A stretch of 64,000 bases of DNA, from NCBI RefSeq assembly GCF_036169555.1, contig NZ_CP108032.1, forward strand, positions 5,642,001-5,706,000. Direction: 5' to 3'. This DNA comes from Streptomyces sp. NBC_00306 (GTDB taxonomy: Bacteria > Actinomycetota > Actinomycetes > Streptomycetales > Streptomycetaceae). Shown here in pieces: positions 1-9,588 of this stretch. The notes beneath the pieces are model-generated. The model made no database searches. It was not told the DNA's origin and saw only the letters and a program-made list of their open reading frames with translations. The position numbers were made by a program, and so were the translations under genes. The first letter of the stretch is position 1. The number at the start of each line of letters is the position of its first letter.

Positions 1-191
1 TCGACCCCCAGCCATTGCAGATAGTCCAGTTTGGCGGTGATGCCCTTGAGGTCGCCGATGCCGTCGCCGTTGCTGTCCTGGAAGGACCGCACGAGGACTT
101 CGTAGAACACGGCCCGTTTGAACCAGTCGGGATCGCGGTCCTTGGCGGGAGTGTCCTCGAACGTGTCGTGGACGGGCTCATTGACGATCAT
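1..191 (-). CDS. treS: Trehalose synthase, N-terminal part (cut by window edge)
   Basis: The first 63 residues of a maltose/trehalose-interconverting glycoside hydrolase family 13 enzyme are visible; the rest lies beyond the left edge. After an acidic start the protein reads WFKRAVFYEVLVRSFQD and then SNGDGIGDLKG, the standard opening of the GH13 barrel in TreS. The ATG overlaps the TGA of glgE in an ATGA arrangement, so the two genes are translationally coupled. In actinomycetes TreS turns trehalose into maltose, which is phosphorylated by Pep2 and polymerised by GlgE; that pathway role is from family knowledge. A C-terminal maltokinase fusion cannot be judged here. Confidence 0.93.
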   Translation of the reverse strand, partial: MIVNEPVHDTFEDTPAKDRDPDWFKRAVFYEVLVRSFQDSNGDGIGDLKGITAKLDYLQWLGV

Positions 192-2185
192 GATGTGGGT
201 GACCCTCCGATCGGCGGGGACGGTCGCAGAACGACGATGTGCGCGGGCGTGCTGCCCGGCTCGAGGCGCACATAGGTGGATCTGCCCCAGTGATAGGTCT
301 CGCCGGTGAGCTCGTCGCGCACCGGTACGGTCTCGTGCCAGCCGAGTCCGAGTTGCGGCATGTCCAACGAGACCGTTGCCTCCTGGGTGTGGTGGGGGTC
401 GAGGTTGACGACCACGATCACGGTGTCGCCCGGATTCGGACCGGACTTCTTCGAGTAGGCGATCACCGCGTCGTTGTCCACGGGGTGGAAGTGGATGTCG
501 CGCAACTGCTGGAGGGCGCCGTGGCGGCGCCTGATCCGGTTGAGCTTGGTGATGAGGGGGGCGATGGAGCGCCCCTCGCGCTCGGCCGACTCCCAGTCAC
601 GGGGCCGTAGTTGGTACTTCTCCGAGTGCAGGTACTCCTCGCTGCCCTCCCGCACCGGCACGCTCTCGCAGAGCTCGTAGCCGGCGTACACACCCCAGCT
701 GGGCGACAGCGTCGCCGCGAGCACCGCACGCACCTCGAAGGCCGGACGGCCGCCCTTCTGGAGGTAGGCGTGGAGGATGTCGGGGGTGTTCACGAAGAAA
801 TTGGGGCGCATGTACGAGGCGGCGTCACCGGAGAGCTCGGTGAGGTACTCGGTGAGTTCCTGCTTGCCGGTACGCCAGGTGAAGTAGGTGTACGACTGCT
901 GGAAGCCGATGGCCCCCAGGGTGTGCATCATCGCCGGCCGGGTGAACGCCTCGGCCAGGAAGATCACGTCCGGATCGGTCCGGTTGATGTCCGCGATCAC
1001 CTTTTCCCAGAAGACGACGGGCTTGGTGTGAGGGTTGTCCACGCGGAAGATCCGTACACCGTGTTCCATCCAGAAACGCAGCACTCTGAGCGTTTCCTGG
1101 ACGAGTCCGCGCATGTCCCGGTCGAACGCGATCGGGTAGATGTCCTGGTACTTCTTCGGCGGGTTCTCGGCGTACGCGATGGAGCCGTCGGCGCGGTGGT
1201 GGAACCACTCGGGGTGCTCGGTCACCCAGGGGTGGTCGGGCGAGCACTGGAGCGCGAAGTCGAGGGCGATCTCCATGCGCAGACCGCGTGCCGTCTCGAC
1301 GAAGTGGTCGAAGTCCTCGAAGGTGCCGAGGTCGGGGTGGAGCGCGTCGTGGCCGCCGTCCGCGGAGCCGATGGCCCAGGGGACACCGACGTCGTGGGGG
1401 CCGGGGGAGAGGGTGTTGTCGGGCCCTTTGCGGAAGGTGGTCCCGATGGGGTGCACCGGCGGCAGGTAGATCACGTCGAAACCCATGGCGGCAACGGCGG
1501 GCAGCCGTTCGGCGGCGGTGCGGAAGGTGCCGGACACGGGCGGGCCCTCCTCGGGGACGACGGCCCCCTCGGAGCGCGGGAACAGCTCGTACCAGGACCC
1601 GAACAGGGCTCGCTTGCGCTCCACCAGGAGCGACAACGGGCGGGAGATGGTGACCAGTTCGCGCAACGGGTGACGGGTGAGCGCGGCGGCGGCGTCCGGC
1701 GCCAGAGCGGCGGCGAGCCGGGCGGCCGACGAGCGCGAGGTGTCGCGGAGGGCGTCGACGGCGGCGAGCACGGCCTCGCGCCCGTCGCCCTTGGGCACGC
1801 CGGCCGCGGCCCGCTCGTACAGCTCGGCGCCCTCCGCCAGCACGAGCGCGGTGTCGATGCCTGCGGGGACCTTGATGCCGGCCTGGTGGCGCCAGGTGGC
1901 CACCGGGTCGCTCCAGGCCTCCACGGCGTAGCTCCAGCGGCCCTCCGTGTCCGGGGTGATGTCGGCGCCCCAGCGGTCGGTGCCGGGCGCGAGCTCCCGC
2001 ATGGGGGTCCAGGGGCCGGGGCGGCCGCTGGGGTCTCGCAGCACGACATTGGCCGCGACCGCGTCGTGTCCTTCGCGGAAGACGGTGGCGGCGACCTGGA
2101 AGGTCTCGCCGACGACCGCTTTGGCGGGCCTCCTCCCGCAGTCGACTTGGGGACTGACGTCCAGGACAGGGATGCGACCGATCAT
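188..2185 (-). CDS. glgE: Alpha-1,4-glucan:maltose-1-phosphate maltosyltransferase GlgE
   Basis: GH13_3 enzyme that extends alpha-glucan chains with maltose 1-phosphate, acting in the cytoplasm. The start is set at the ATG reading MIGRIPVLDVSPQ because a good AGGTGAG site precedes it. This gives 665 residues, the usual GlgE length; the frame stays open a further 37 codons upstream but lacks GlgE character. An N-terminal beta-sandwich (GETFQVAATVFREG) is followed by the barrel with the catalytic segments ALDFALQCSPDHP, RIFRVDNPHTKP (nucleophile Asp) and VIFLAEAFTRP (acid/base Glu). It lies upstream of treS with a 4-base overlap and diverges from glgP, so glucan synthesis and breakdown genes share one intergenic region. 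Confidence 0.97.
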   Translation of the reverse strand: MIGRIPVLDVSPQVDCGRRPAKAVVGETFQVAATVFREGHDAVAANVVLRDPSGRPGPWTPMRELAPGTDRWGADITPDTEGRWSYAVEAWSDPVATWRHQAGIKVPAGIDTALVLAEGAELYERAAAGVPKGDGREAVLAAVDALRDTSRSSAARLAAALAPDAAAALTRHPLRELVTISRPLSLLVERKRALFGSWYELFPRSEGAVVPEEGPPVSGTFRTAAERLPAVAAMGFDVIYLPPVHPIGTTFRKGPDNTLSPGPHDVGVPWAIGSADGGHDALHPDLGTFEDFDHFVETARGLRMEIALDFALQCSPDHPWVTEHPEWFHHRADGSIAYAENPPKKYQDIYPIAFDRDMRGLVQETLRVLRFWMEHGVRIFRVDNPHTKPVVFWEKVIADINRTDPDVIFLAEAFTRPAMMHTLGAIGFQQSYTYFTWRTGKQELTEYLTELSGDAASYMRPNFFVNTPDILHAYLQKGGRPAFEVRAVLAATLSPSWGVYAGYELCESVPVREGSEEYLHSEKYQLRPRDWESAEREGRSIAPLITKLNRIRRRHGALQQLRDIHFHPVDNDAVIAYSKKSGPNPGDTVIVVVNLDPHHTQEATVSLDMPQLGLGWHETVPVRDELTGETYHWGRSTYVRLEPGSTPAHIVVLRPSPPIGGSPTS

Positions 2186-2458
2186 GGGCTCACCTGAGGG
2201 CTGTTCGGACAGGACAGATTGAGCGGATTGTCTACTAATTCCTGCTTTGCCTGTTCTTTGTAGCTGGTCAGTCGACGGCTGGCGTGCTGCGGGCATGGCC
2301 GCTCCTGTCCGCGTTCACTCGGGTGGGCTGAAACCTGTCGCTCAGGGAGTGCGGTCGCGCACGTACCGGGTGAGCCTTCCCACGCTTTTCGGGTGGGCAA
2401 TCCGGTGGTTTGTTAACTACTAGGACGTAGGTGGCTGCACAAGGGAAACGAATCGGCG

Positions 2459-2507
2459 GAACGGGGTGCGGGTGCCCACGCGACGCGTGACCACCCGCAC
2501 CCCGTTC
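2459..2507. terminator. 16-bp inverted repeat, terminator-like
   Basis: Arms 2459-2474 and 2492-2507 are perfectly complementary (16 bp, G+C-rich) around a 17-base loop. The shape fits a Streptomyces terminator without a U-tract. It lies upstream of glgE and far from glgP, so it does not end either known gene. It may insulate them or end a lost minus-strand gene. Confidence 0.5.
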
Positions 2508-2923
2508 GCGCTCCGTTCGATTCCGGCTAGGGGGCGACCCGGGTTCCCCGGCTCGTTCGCGCCGCCCGTTCCTGGTGTCCTGCACGACCCCGTCCGCCGC
2601 GGCTGACGGGCCGTCCACTCGTCGGCGAACGCCGGTTTCGGCGACAGGCGGCTGCCGACGCACCGTCATCACCCCTCGTCGGAGCGGTTTCCCGTGCGGA
2701 GGCCATGCAGTGGTGGATCCCGGCGACCGCGGCAGCCGACGCGGTGCCCAGGATCTGGGTGGGGCCCTGTTCGAACACGCCGGACTCCTCCGGCCACCTA
2801 CCGCACCGAACGGCCCAGACCCTGGCCGAAAGCCTCCGCCGGTTCCGGGACCGAGGCCGCGCGGTTCCCGGGAGACCGGTGAGCCGCTGACCACTGGCCA
2901 CAGCTTCCACGGGCGGTGGTTGC

Positions 2924-3017
2924 GTTCGCGTACGCGGTGTTCGCGTCTGTTCGCGTACCCGGGCGTCGACCGCGAACCGTTCGAACGTCGGTCGCACGAC
3001 CGTGCGACCGTGCGACC
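2924..3017. repeat. Cluster of short direct repeats and palindromes upstream of glgP
   Basis: Three copies of GTTCGCGT occur at 2924, 2939 and 2949. They are followed by the perfect palindrome CGTTCGAACG (2978-2987), then GGTCGCAC at 2990 and its reverse complement GTGCGACC twice in tandem at 3002 and 3010. Such a dense block is more like a regulator-binding region than random high-G+C DNA. The binding protein is unknown. Confidence 0.45.
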
Positions 3018-3340
3018 TCATCGGGGGCGCCGCCACGCCGGGTACCCCAACGGCTCCCCCGGAGCGACACAGTCGGTCGTCGACGGCCGCGCTCTCACCC
3101 GCGCCCCGATCCGGTCGTGGCGCCGGCCGCGTACGAGGCCGACAGCCGGTCCCGCGGTCGACCTCGGCTCCCCCTCCGGCCCCACGGTGCGCGCCCGCCG
3201 CCGAATGCCCCGGCGGGCATCCACCGGGCTCCGCGCGCCGTGGTTGCGGAGGGCGGGGTGCGACTAACGTCGTGCGACGGAGAGACGCACACCGCCGTGC
3301 GTCCCCTCGGATGCGTACCTCCCCTGCGAAGGTGGGACCC

Positions 3341-6007
3341 GTGAAGGCCATTCGTCGATTCACCGTCCGCCCCGTCCTCCCCGAACCGCTCCGCCCGCTC
3401 AGCGACCTCGCGCGCAATCTGCGCTGGTCCTGGCACAGCGAGACCCGAGACCTCTTCCAGGCCGTCGACCCCGCGGGGTGGCGGGCGGCCGGAGGCGATC
3501 CCGTACGGCTGCTCGGCTCGGTGTCCGCCTCCCGGCTGGCGGAGCTGGCCGGGGACCAACCCTTTCTGCACCGGCTGGCCGCCGCGGCCGCCGATCTGGA
3601 CGACTATCTGCACGGACGCAGGTGGTACCAGACGCACAGCGGCACCTCCGGCGACGGCGGGCCGGAGTTTCCCGCCGCCGTCGCCTACTTCTCGCCGGAG
3701 TTCGGCGTCACCGCCGCGCTCCCGCAGTACTCCGGCGGTCTCGGCATCCTCGCCGGCGACCATCTCAAGGCCGCGAGCGACCTCGGCGTACCGCTGATCG
3801 GCGTCGGACTGCTCTACCGCCACGGCTACTTCCGCCAGTCCCTCTCCCGCGACGGCTGGCAGCTGGAGCACTATCCGGTGCTCGATCCCAACGAACTGCC
3901 GGTCACCCTGATGCGGGAACAGGACGGCACCCCGGCACGGGTGTCCCTCGCGCTGCCCGGCGGGCGCGCGCTGCGGGCGCACATCTGGGTCGCCCACGTC
4001 GGCCGGGTGCCCCTGCTGATGCTCGACTCGGACGTCGAGGAGAACGGCCCCGGCGAGCGCGACGTCACCGACCGGCTGTACGGCGGCGGCAGCGAACACC
4101 GGCTGCTCCAGGAGATGCTGCTGGGCATCGGGGGAGTGCGGGCGGTGCGGACGTACTGCCGGCTCACCGGGCACCCGGAACCCGAGGTGTTCCACACCAA
4201 CGAGGGGCACGCCGGCTTCCTCGGGCTGGAGCGCATCCGCGAGCTGGGCCGGGCCGCCGAGCACGGCGGCAGGGACCTGGACTTCGAGGCGGCGCTCGAA
4301 GCGGTGCGGGCCGGGACCGTGTTCACCACGCACACCCCCGTGCCGGCCGGCATCGACCGCTTCGACCGGGAGCTGGTCGCCCGCCACTTCGGCGAGCACG
4401 CCGAACTGCCGGAGGTCCCGGTCGAGAAGATCCTCCAGCTCGGCATGGAGACCTACCCGGGCGGCGAGCCCAACCTCTTCAACATGGCCGTGATGGGACT
4501 GCGGCTCGCCCAGCGCGCCAACGGGGTCTCGACCCTGCACGGCGCCGTGAGCCGCGGCATGTTCGCGGGCCTGTGGCCGGGCTTCGACGCCGAGGAGGTG
4601 CCGATCACCTCCGTCACCAACGGCGTGCACGCGCCCACCTGGGTGGCGCCCGAGGTGTTCCGGCTCGGCGCACGCCGGATCGGCGCCGACCGCGCCGAGG
4701 ACGCCCTGTCCGTCGGCGACACCGGGCCCTGGGACGCCGTCGCCGACATCCCCGACGCCGACATCTGGGGGCTCCGCCGCGAACTGCGCGAGCAGCTGGT
4801 GACCGAGGTGCGCCGGCGCGTGCGTGCCTCCTGGCGGCAGCGGGGCGCGGACGGGGCGGAGCTGGGCTGGGTCGACAACGTCCTCGACCCGGATGTGCTG
4901 ACCATCGGATTCGCCCGCCGCGTGCCGTCGTACAAGCGGCTCACACTGATGCTCCGCGACCGCGACCGGCTGATGGAGCTGCTGCTGCATCCCACCCGGC
5001 CGGTGCAGATCGTGGTGGCCGGCAAGGCCCATCCCGCGGACGACGGCGGCAAGCGGCTGGTGCAGGAGCTGGTGCGGTTCGCGGACGACCCGCGGGTGCG
5101 GCACCGCATCGTCTTCCTGCCCGACTACGGCATGGCCATGGCGCAGAAGCTCTACCCGGGCTGCGACGTCTGGCTGAACAACCCGCTGCGTCCGCTGGAG
5201 GCCTGCGGCACCAGCGGGATGAAGGCGGCGCTGAACGGCTGCCTCAACCTGTCGGTGCTGGACGGCTGGTGGGACGAGTGGTTCGAGCCGGACTTCGGGT
5301 GGGCGATCCCCACCGCGGACGGCGCGGCCACCGACGACGACCGCCGTGACGACCTGGAGGCCGCGGCCCTCTACGAGCTGATCGAGAACCGGGTCGCCCC
5401 GCGCTTCTACGACCGCGGCGACCAGGGCCTGCCCTCGCGGTGGATCGAGATGGTCCGGCGCACGCTGACCACCCTCGGCCCCAAGGTGCTGGCGGGGCGC
5501 ATGGTGCGCGAGTACGTGGAGCGGCTGTACGCACCGGCGGCCCGGGCCCATCGGGCGCTGGGCGCGGAGAGCGCACGCGAACTGGCCTCCTGGAAGCGGC
5601 GGGTGCGGACCTCGTGGCCGCGGGTCGCCCTGGACCATGTGGAGGCGTCGGAGCAGCCGGCGTCCGAGGGCACGGCGGAGCTGGGAGCCACGCTCGGGCT
5701 GCGGGTGCGGGTCGCCCTCGGCGACCTGGAGCCGGACGACGTGGAGGTACAGGCGGTTGCGGGCCGGGTGGACTCCGACGACGCGATCGCCGACGCCCAG
5801 ACCTTCCCGCTGAAGCCGGCGAGCGGCCCGGACCTGGAGGGCCGCTGGGTGTACGAGGGTCCGCTCGCGCTGGACCGCACCGGCCCGTTCGGCTACACGG
5901 TCCGCATCCTGCCCGCCCACCGGTTGCTCGCGGCGAGTGCGGATCTGGGTCTGGTTGCCCTCCCGACGGAGGCGACGGGGGAGGGCGCGGGCGTGCTGAT
6001 GCGCTGA
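3341..6007 (+). CDS. glgP: Alpha-glucan phosphorylase
   Basis: Glycogen/alpha-glucan phosphorylase of the GT35, DUF3417-containing type, releasing glucose 1-phosphate with a pyridoxal-phosphate cofactor. The GTG reading MKAIRRFTVRPVLPE is chosen because it starts the conserved DUF3417 domain and follows a GGTGGG element. The upstream in-frame extension to 3002 has no family similarity. This gives 888 residues. Key segments are FHTNEGHAGFLGLERIRE, RRVPSYKRLTLMLRDRDR and EACGTSGMKAALNG, whose Lys (about residue 628) should bind PLP. The gene diverges from glgE-treS. A strong stem-loop follows at 6040-6067, so it is probably transcribed alone. Confidence 0.95.
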   Translation: MKAIRRFTVRPVLPEPLRPLSDLARNLRWSWHSETRDLFQAVDPAGWRAAGGDPVRLLGSVSASRLAELAGDQPFLHRLAAAAADLDDYLHGRRWYQTHSGTSGDGGPEFPAAVAYFSPEFGVTAALPQYSGGLGILAGDHLKAASDLGVPLIGVGLLYRHGYFRQSLSRDGWQLEHYPVLDPNELPVTLMREQDGTPARVSLALPGGRALRAHIWVAHVGRVPLLMLDSDVEENGPGERDVTDRLYGGGSEHRLLQEMLLGIGGVRAVRTYCRLTGHPEPEVFHTNEGHAGFLGLERIRELGRAAEHGGRDLDFEAALEAVRAGTVFTTHTPVPAGIDRFDRELVARHFGEHAELPEVPVEKILQLGMETYPGGEPNLFNMAVMGLRLAQRANGVSTLHGAVSRGMFAGLWPGFDAEEVPITSVTNGVHAPTWVAPEVFRLGARRIGADRAEDALSVGDTGPWDAVADIPDADIWGLRRELREQLVTEVRRRVRASWRQRGADGAELGWVDNVLDPDVLTIGFARRVPSYKRLTLMLRDRDRLMELLLHPTRPVQIVVAGKAHPADDGGKRLVQELVRFADDPRVRHRIVFLPDYGMAMAQKLYPGCDVWLNNPLRPLEACGTSGMKAALNGCLNLSVLDGWWDEWFEPDFGWAIPTADGAATDDDRRDDLEAAALYELIENRVAPRFYDRGDQGLPSRWIEMVRRTLTTLGPKVLAGRMVREYVERLYAPAARAHRALGAESARELASWKRRVRTSWPRVALDHVEASEQPASEGTAELGATLGLRVRVALGDLEPDDVEVQAVAGRVDSDDAIADAQTFPLKPASGPDLEGRWVYEGPLALDRTGPFGYTVRILPAHRLLAASADLGLVALPTEATGEGAGVLMR

Positions 6008-6039
6008 CCCCCGTGCTTCTTCGGGAGCGCTAGTCCTGT

Positions 6040-6067
6040 GTGCCCGGCCGCGTTCGCGGCCGGGCAC
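6040..6067 (+). terminator. glgP terminator
   Basis: A perfect 12-bp G+C-rich stem with a GTTC tetraloop begins 32 bases after the glgP stop. The plus-strand sequence after it is moderately T-rich (CGCCTTCTTC). Confidence 0.8.
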
Positions 6068-6214
6068 GCCTTCTTCATGACGTGAACTCAGCGTCTTGAC
6101 GTGCACATGCGATGCCTTTAGTTTCCTGGTCCACCATCGCGTTCACTCTCACGCTCAACGTTCATATGAGTGAACCGAGTTGGGACCGCAGCCCCCCACC
6201 CGGAAGGCATCCCC

Positions 6215-7465
6215 ATGCGCACCGGATCCACCTCCCATGCCCTGCGCGGGCCGCGAACGCTCGCGCTCGCTCTGTCCACCGTGCTGGCCGGCGTGCTCGC
6301 CGCCACCCTCATATCCCCGGCCTCCGCCGTGAAGGAGGCCCCCGGGGCCACCGCGAAGGCGGCCGCCGCGGCCGCGGCCCCGGCCGCCTTCACCCACCCC
6401 GGCGTGCTCGTCAGCCGCCCCCAGCTGGACTTCGTCAAGGCCAAGGTCCAGGCGAACGCCCAGCCCTGGAAGGGCGCCTACGACCAGATGATGGGCAGCA
6501 AGTACGCCTCGCTCTCGCGTACCGCCAAGCCCCGCGCGGTCGTCGAGTGCGGCTCGTACTCCAACCCCAACAACGGCTGCACGGACGAGCGCGAGGACGC
6601 GATCGCCGCGTACACTCTCTCGCTCGCCTGGTACATCAGCGGTGACAGCCGCTACGCCGCCAAGGCCGTCCAGATCATGGACGCCTGGTCCGCGGTGATC
6701 AAGGACCACACGAACAGCAACGCCCCGCTGCAGACCGGCTGGGCAGGCTCCTCCTGGCCGCGGGCCGCCGAGATCATCAAGTACACCTACAGCTCGTGGC
6801 CCAACTCCGGGCGCTTCGGCACCATGCTGCGCAATGTCTATCTGCCCGAGGTCATCAACGGCTCGCACTCCAACGGCAACTGGGAGCTGAGCATGATGGA
6901 GGCCGCGATCGGCATCGCGGTCTTCCTGGAGGACCGCACGGCATACGACAGGGCCGTCACCAAGTTCCGCGGCCGGGTGCCCGCGTACATCTACGTCGCC
7001 TCCGACGGCGCACTGCCCAAGACCGCGCCGGGGTCCGGCCTCGACACCCGGGACAAGATCATCGGCTACTGGCAGGGCCAGTCGACCTTCATGGACGGAC
7101 TCAGCCAGGAGACCTGCCGCGATCTGACCCACACCGGCTACGGGCTCTCCGCCATCTCACACTTCGCCGAGACCACCCGCATCCAGGGTCAGGACCTCTA
7201 TCCGGAGATCGCCGACCGGCTGCGGCACGCGCTCGGGCTGCACGCCAAGTACCAGCTCGGCACCCCGGTACCCGGAAACCTCTGCAAGGGCAGCCTCAAG
7301 GACAAGCTGGGGCCGGTCACCGAGGTCGGGTTCAACGCCCTGCACACCCGCATGGGCATCGACATGAGCAACACCCAGAGGCTCACCGAGCAGCAGCGGC
7401 CCGCCGGGTCCAACAACCTGTTCGTCGGCTGGGAGACGCTCACCCACGCCGGCAACCCCAGCTGA
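6215..7465 (+). CDS. Secreted alginate-lyase-family polysaccharide lyase
   Basis: Exported enzyme of the alginate_lyase (alpha/alpha-toroid) superfamily, expected to cleave a uronic-acid-containing polysaccharide by beta-elimination. The ATG after GGAAGG gives 416 residues with a Sec signal peptide ending near ASA|VKEAP. The mature protein begins after an Ala-rich linker with THPGVLVSRPQLDFVKAKV. Family-like motifs are NGNWELSMMEAAIGIAVF and ETCRDLTHTGYG, in which the Asn, Arg and His/Tyr residues are candidate catalytic groups. Streptomyces members are often annotated only as alginate lyase family; the true substrate (alginate, glucuronan or another) cannot be read from sequence. It has its own promoter region and shares a terminator with the convergent protease gene. 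Confidence 0.85.
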   Translation: MRTGSTSHALRGPRTLALALSTVLAGVLAATLISPASAVKEAPGATAKAAAAAAAPAAFTHPGVLVSRPQLDFVKAKVQANAQPWKGAYDQMMGSKYASLSRTAKPRAVVECGSYSNPNNGCTDEREDAIAAYTLSLAWYISGDSRYAAKAVQIMDAWSAVIKDHTNSNAPLQTGWAGSSWPRAAEIIKYTYSSWPNSGRFGTMLRNVYLPEVINGSHSNGNWELSMMEAAIGIAVFLEDRTAYDRAVTKFRGRVPAYIYVASDGALPKTAPGSGLDTRDKIIGYWQGQSTFMDGLSQETCRDLTHTGYGLSAISHFAETTRIQGQDLYPEIADRLRHALGLHAKYQLGTPVPGNLCKGSLKDKLGPVTEVGFNALHTRMGIDMSNTQRLTEQQRPAGSNNLFVGWETLTHAGNPS

Positions 7466-7493
7466 CCGAACATCAGGCGCCGGACACGCGAAA

Positions 7494-7523
7494 CCGCCCG
7501 GGGTGGACATCCACCCCGGGCGG
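7494..7523. terminator. Bidirectional terminator
   Basis: A perfect stem of about 14 bp (CCGCCCGGGGTGGA and its complement) sits between the convergent lyase and metalloprotease genes, 29 bases after one stop and 26 after the other. Confidence 0.85.
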
Positions 7524-7548
7524 CTGTGCGACCGATGATCCCGAAGGA

Positions 7549-9588
7549 TCAGAAGGTCAGCTTGAAACTGTTGATGTAGCCGGTGTCCAGCCGCGCCCGG
7601 TCCTGGACCCGCAGCTTCCAGGCGCCGTTCGCCACCTCGGAGGAGGCGTTGACCGTGTACGTGGTCTGGACGTTGTCCGCCGAGTCGGAGGAGCTGAACG
7701 GCTTCAGCGGGTACACCGTGCCGTCCGGCGCCACCAGGTCGACGACCAGGTCGCCGCGCCAGGTGTGGATGATGTCCACGCCGACCTTCAGCGCGGCCGG
7801 GGCGTTGCCGGTGCGGCCGGTGACGTTGACCGTCGAGGTGACCGCGGCACCGTTGTCCGGGATCGCGACGTCGGCACTGTTCTCGAAGACGCCGCCCGGG
7901 TCGGGGTCGCCGCCGCCGGGACGGGCGCCGACGTTGATGCCGGCCCAGGCGTCGGTCACGGACTTGACCTCGGCGCTGGTGGCACCGTAGAGCTCGGTCG
8001 CGACCGCGAGCGTGCCGGTACGGGCCGCCGCGTAGTTCGTCGTCGAGTTGAACTTCGTGGTGAGCGCCTTGTACCAGATCAGCGCGGCCTTCTCCCGGCC
8101 GATGCCGGTGACCGGCAGCCCGTCCGAGGTCGGGGAGTCGTAGTTCACGTCGTTGACGGTCTTCGCGCCGCTGCCCTCGGAGAGCAGGTAGAACCAGTGG
8201 TTCGCCGGACCCGAGGAGTAGTGCACGTCGATGCCGCCGATGCCCGAGTACCAGGCGTCCTTGGACGCGCCGTCCTTGCTCGGCTTGTCCATGTAGCGCA
8301 GCGGGGTGCCGTCGCCGTTGATGTCGATCTTCTCGCCGACGAGGTAGTCGCCCTTGTCCTGGGCGTTGTTGCCGTGGAACTCCACGGCCGCCGCGAAGAT
8401 GTCGGACGTCGCCTCGTTGAGGCCGCCGGACTCACCGCTGTAGACGAGCTTCGCGGTGGCCGCCGTGACGCCGTGCGTCATCTCGTGCGCGGCGACGTCG
8501 ATCGACGTGAGCGGCTTGGCGTTGCCCGCGCCGTCGCCGTACGTCATGCAGAAGCAGCTGTCCTGCCAGAAGGCGTTGATGTAGTTGTTGCCGTAGTGCA
8601 CGCGGGAGTACGCGCCGACACCGTCACCCCGGATGCCGGAACGGCCGTGCACGTTCTTGTAGTAGTCCCAGGTGAGGCCCGCGCCGTAGGCGGCGTCGGC
8701 GCCGGCGGTCTCCAGGTTGGAGGCCTGCCCGTTGCCCCAGACGTCGTCCGGACCCGAGAACAGCGTGCCGGTGCCCGACGTACCCCGGTTGAGGTTGTAC
8801 GTCTTGTGGCTGCCGCGTCCGGCGTCCGTGAGGTTGTACGTGGACCCGGACTGCGTGCTGCCGAGGGTCACCTGGCCGCTGTACTGCGTGTTGCCGGTGC
8901 CGTTCTCGACGGCCTGCCACTCGTAGAGCTTCTTGCCCGTGGTGGCGTCGGTGACGACGTGCAACTCGTTCGGAGTGCCGTCGTGCTGGAGGCCGCCGAC
9001 GACGGTCTCGTACGCGAGGACCGGCTTGTTGCCCTGCGCCAGCCAGACCACCTTGCGCGGCGCGCGGTCCGCGTCGGCCTTGGTGGAGCCGTCGGCCTTG
9101 GCGAGACCGAGTGCCTGCTTCTCCGCGGCGGCCGGCGTCACGTCGGCGCTGGTGTCGACGTCCTTGAGCACCGTCTTCGAGGCCTTGGTCACCGACTCGG
9201 TGGCACCGGCCTTGCTCTCGGCGACCACGAGGTCGCCGCCGAGGACCGGCAGGCCCGCGTAGGTGCGCTCGTAGCGGGTGTGGGTGGTGCCGTCGCGGTC
9301 CTGGGTGACATCCCGGACCACGAGCTTCTCCTGGGCGGTCAGGCCCAGTTCGGCCGCCGTGGCCGCCGTGGTGGCGCTCTGCTTGCGGATGAGCTCCGCG
9401 CGCTGGGCGGGGCTCAGGCTCAGCGGCAGGGCGCCGGGGTCGGCCTTCCCTGCTTGCGCGGATGCCGGAACGGCGGATGCCGCCGGATCGGCCGACGAGG
9501 GTCCGGCCTGGAATCCGACGGCAAGGAGGGCCGCGGTGGCTATGAGCGCTCCGGTCGCTGTGGTGCGCCGGCGAGGCGTGGGTCTCAC
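7549..9588 (-). CDS. Secreted thermolysin-type (M4) neutral metalloprotease with P domain
   Basis: Zinc protease of peptidase family M4. The GTG reading VRPTPRRRTTATG is chosen because GAAGGAG precedes it by seven bases, giving 679 residues. The order is signal peptide (GALIATAALLAVGFQAG), FTP and PepSY propeptide to about residue 200, then the catalytic domain. The zinc site is HEMTH near residue 365, with the third ligand in GGLNEATSD and the C-terminal catalytic His in SGPANHWFYLLSEG. A proprotein-convertase P domain (from about residue 560: ADVAIPDNGAAV to the C-terminus) replaces the usual end. Streptomyces secrete several such proteases during growth and development. Upstream lies a 15-bp imperfect palindrome at 9757-9771. 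Confidence 0.95.
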   Translation of the reverse strand: MRPTPRRRTTATGALIATAALLAVGFQAGPSSADPAASAVPASAQAGKADPGALPLSLSPAQRAELIRKQSATTAATAAELGLTAQEKLVVRDVTQDRDGTTHTRYERTYAGLPVLGGDLVVAESKAGATESVTKASKTVLKDVDTSADVTPAAAEKQALGLAKADGSTKADADRAPRKVVWLAQGNKPVLAYETVVGGLQHDGTPNELHVVTDATTGKKLYEWQAVENGTGNTQYSGQVTLGSTQSGSTYNLTDAGRGSHKTYNLNRGTSGTGTLFSGPDDVWGNGQASNLETAGADAAYGAGLTWDYYKNVHGRSGIRGDGVGAYSRVHYGNNYINAFWQDSCFCMTYGDGAGNAKPLTSIDVAAHEMTHGVTAATAKLVYSGESGGLNEATSDIFAAAVEFHGNNAQDKGDYLVGEKIDINGDGTPLRYMDKPSKDGASKDAWYSGIGGIDVHYSSGPANHWFYLLSEGSGAKTVNDVNYDSPTSDGLPVTGIGREKAALIWYKALTTKFNSTTNYAAARTGTLAVATELYGATSAEVKSVTDAWAGINVGARPGGGDPDPGGVFENSADVAIPDNGAAVTSTVNVTGRTGNAPAALKVGVDIIHTWRGDLVVDLVAPDGTVYPLKPFSSSDSADNVQTTYTVNASSEVANGAWKLRVQDRARLDTGYINSFKLTF

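Larger units (their letters stand above)
2186..3340. other. Long divergent intergenic region between glgE and glgP
   Basis: About 1.15 kb without a convincing gene separates two divergent metabolic genes. It contains a 16-bp inverted repeat at 2459-2507 and a cluster of short direct and inverted repeats at 2924-3017; both are listed separately. A minus-strand frame ending at 2527 stops about 20 bp before the inverted repeat, which could be the end of a decayed gene. Its translation is mostly low-complexity Arg/Pro/Gly and I do not call it a gene. The AT-richer stretch 2395-2460 could carry the glgE promoter, but no clear -35/-10 pair was found. Confidence 0.6.

Noticed and set aside
2527..3417. 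Possible minus-strand gene in the glgE-glgP gap ending just before a stem-loop
   Set aside because: The stop-plus-hairpin position is tempting and a short part (GVFEQGPTQILGTASAAAVAG) looks protein-like, but most of the frame is low complexity and no start with a ribosome site was found.
3095..6106. A very long open frame antisense to glgP (about 1,000 codons)
   Set aside because: Its product is His/Arg/Gly/Val-rich with no domain. Long antisense frames are expected opposite genes with G/C third positions.
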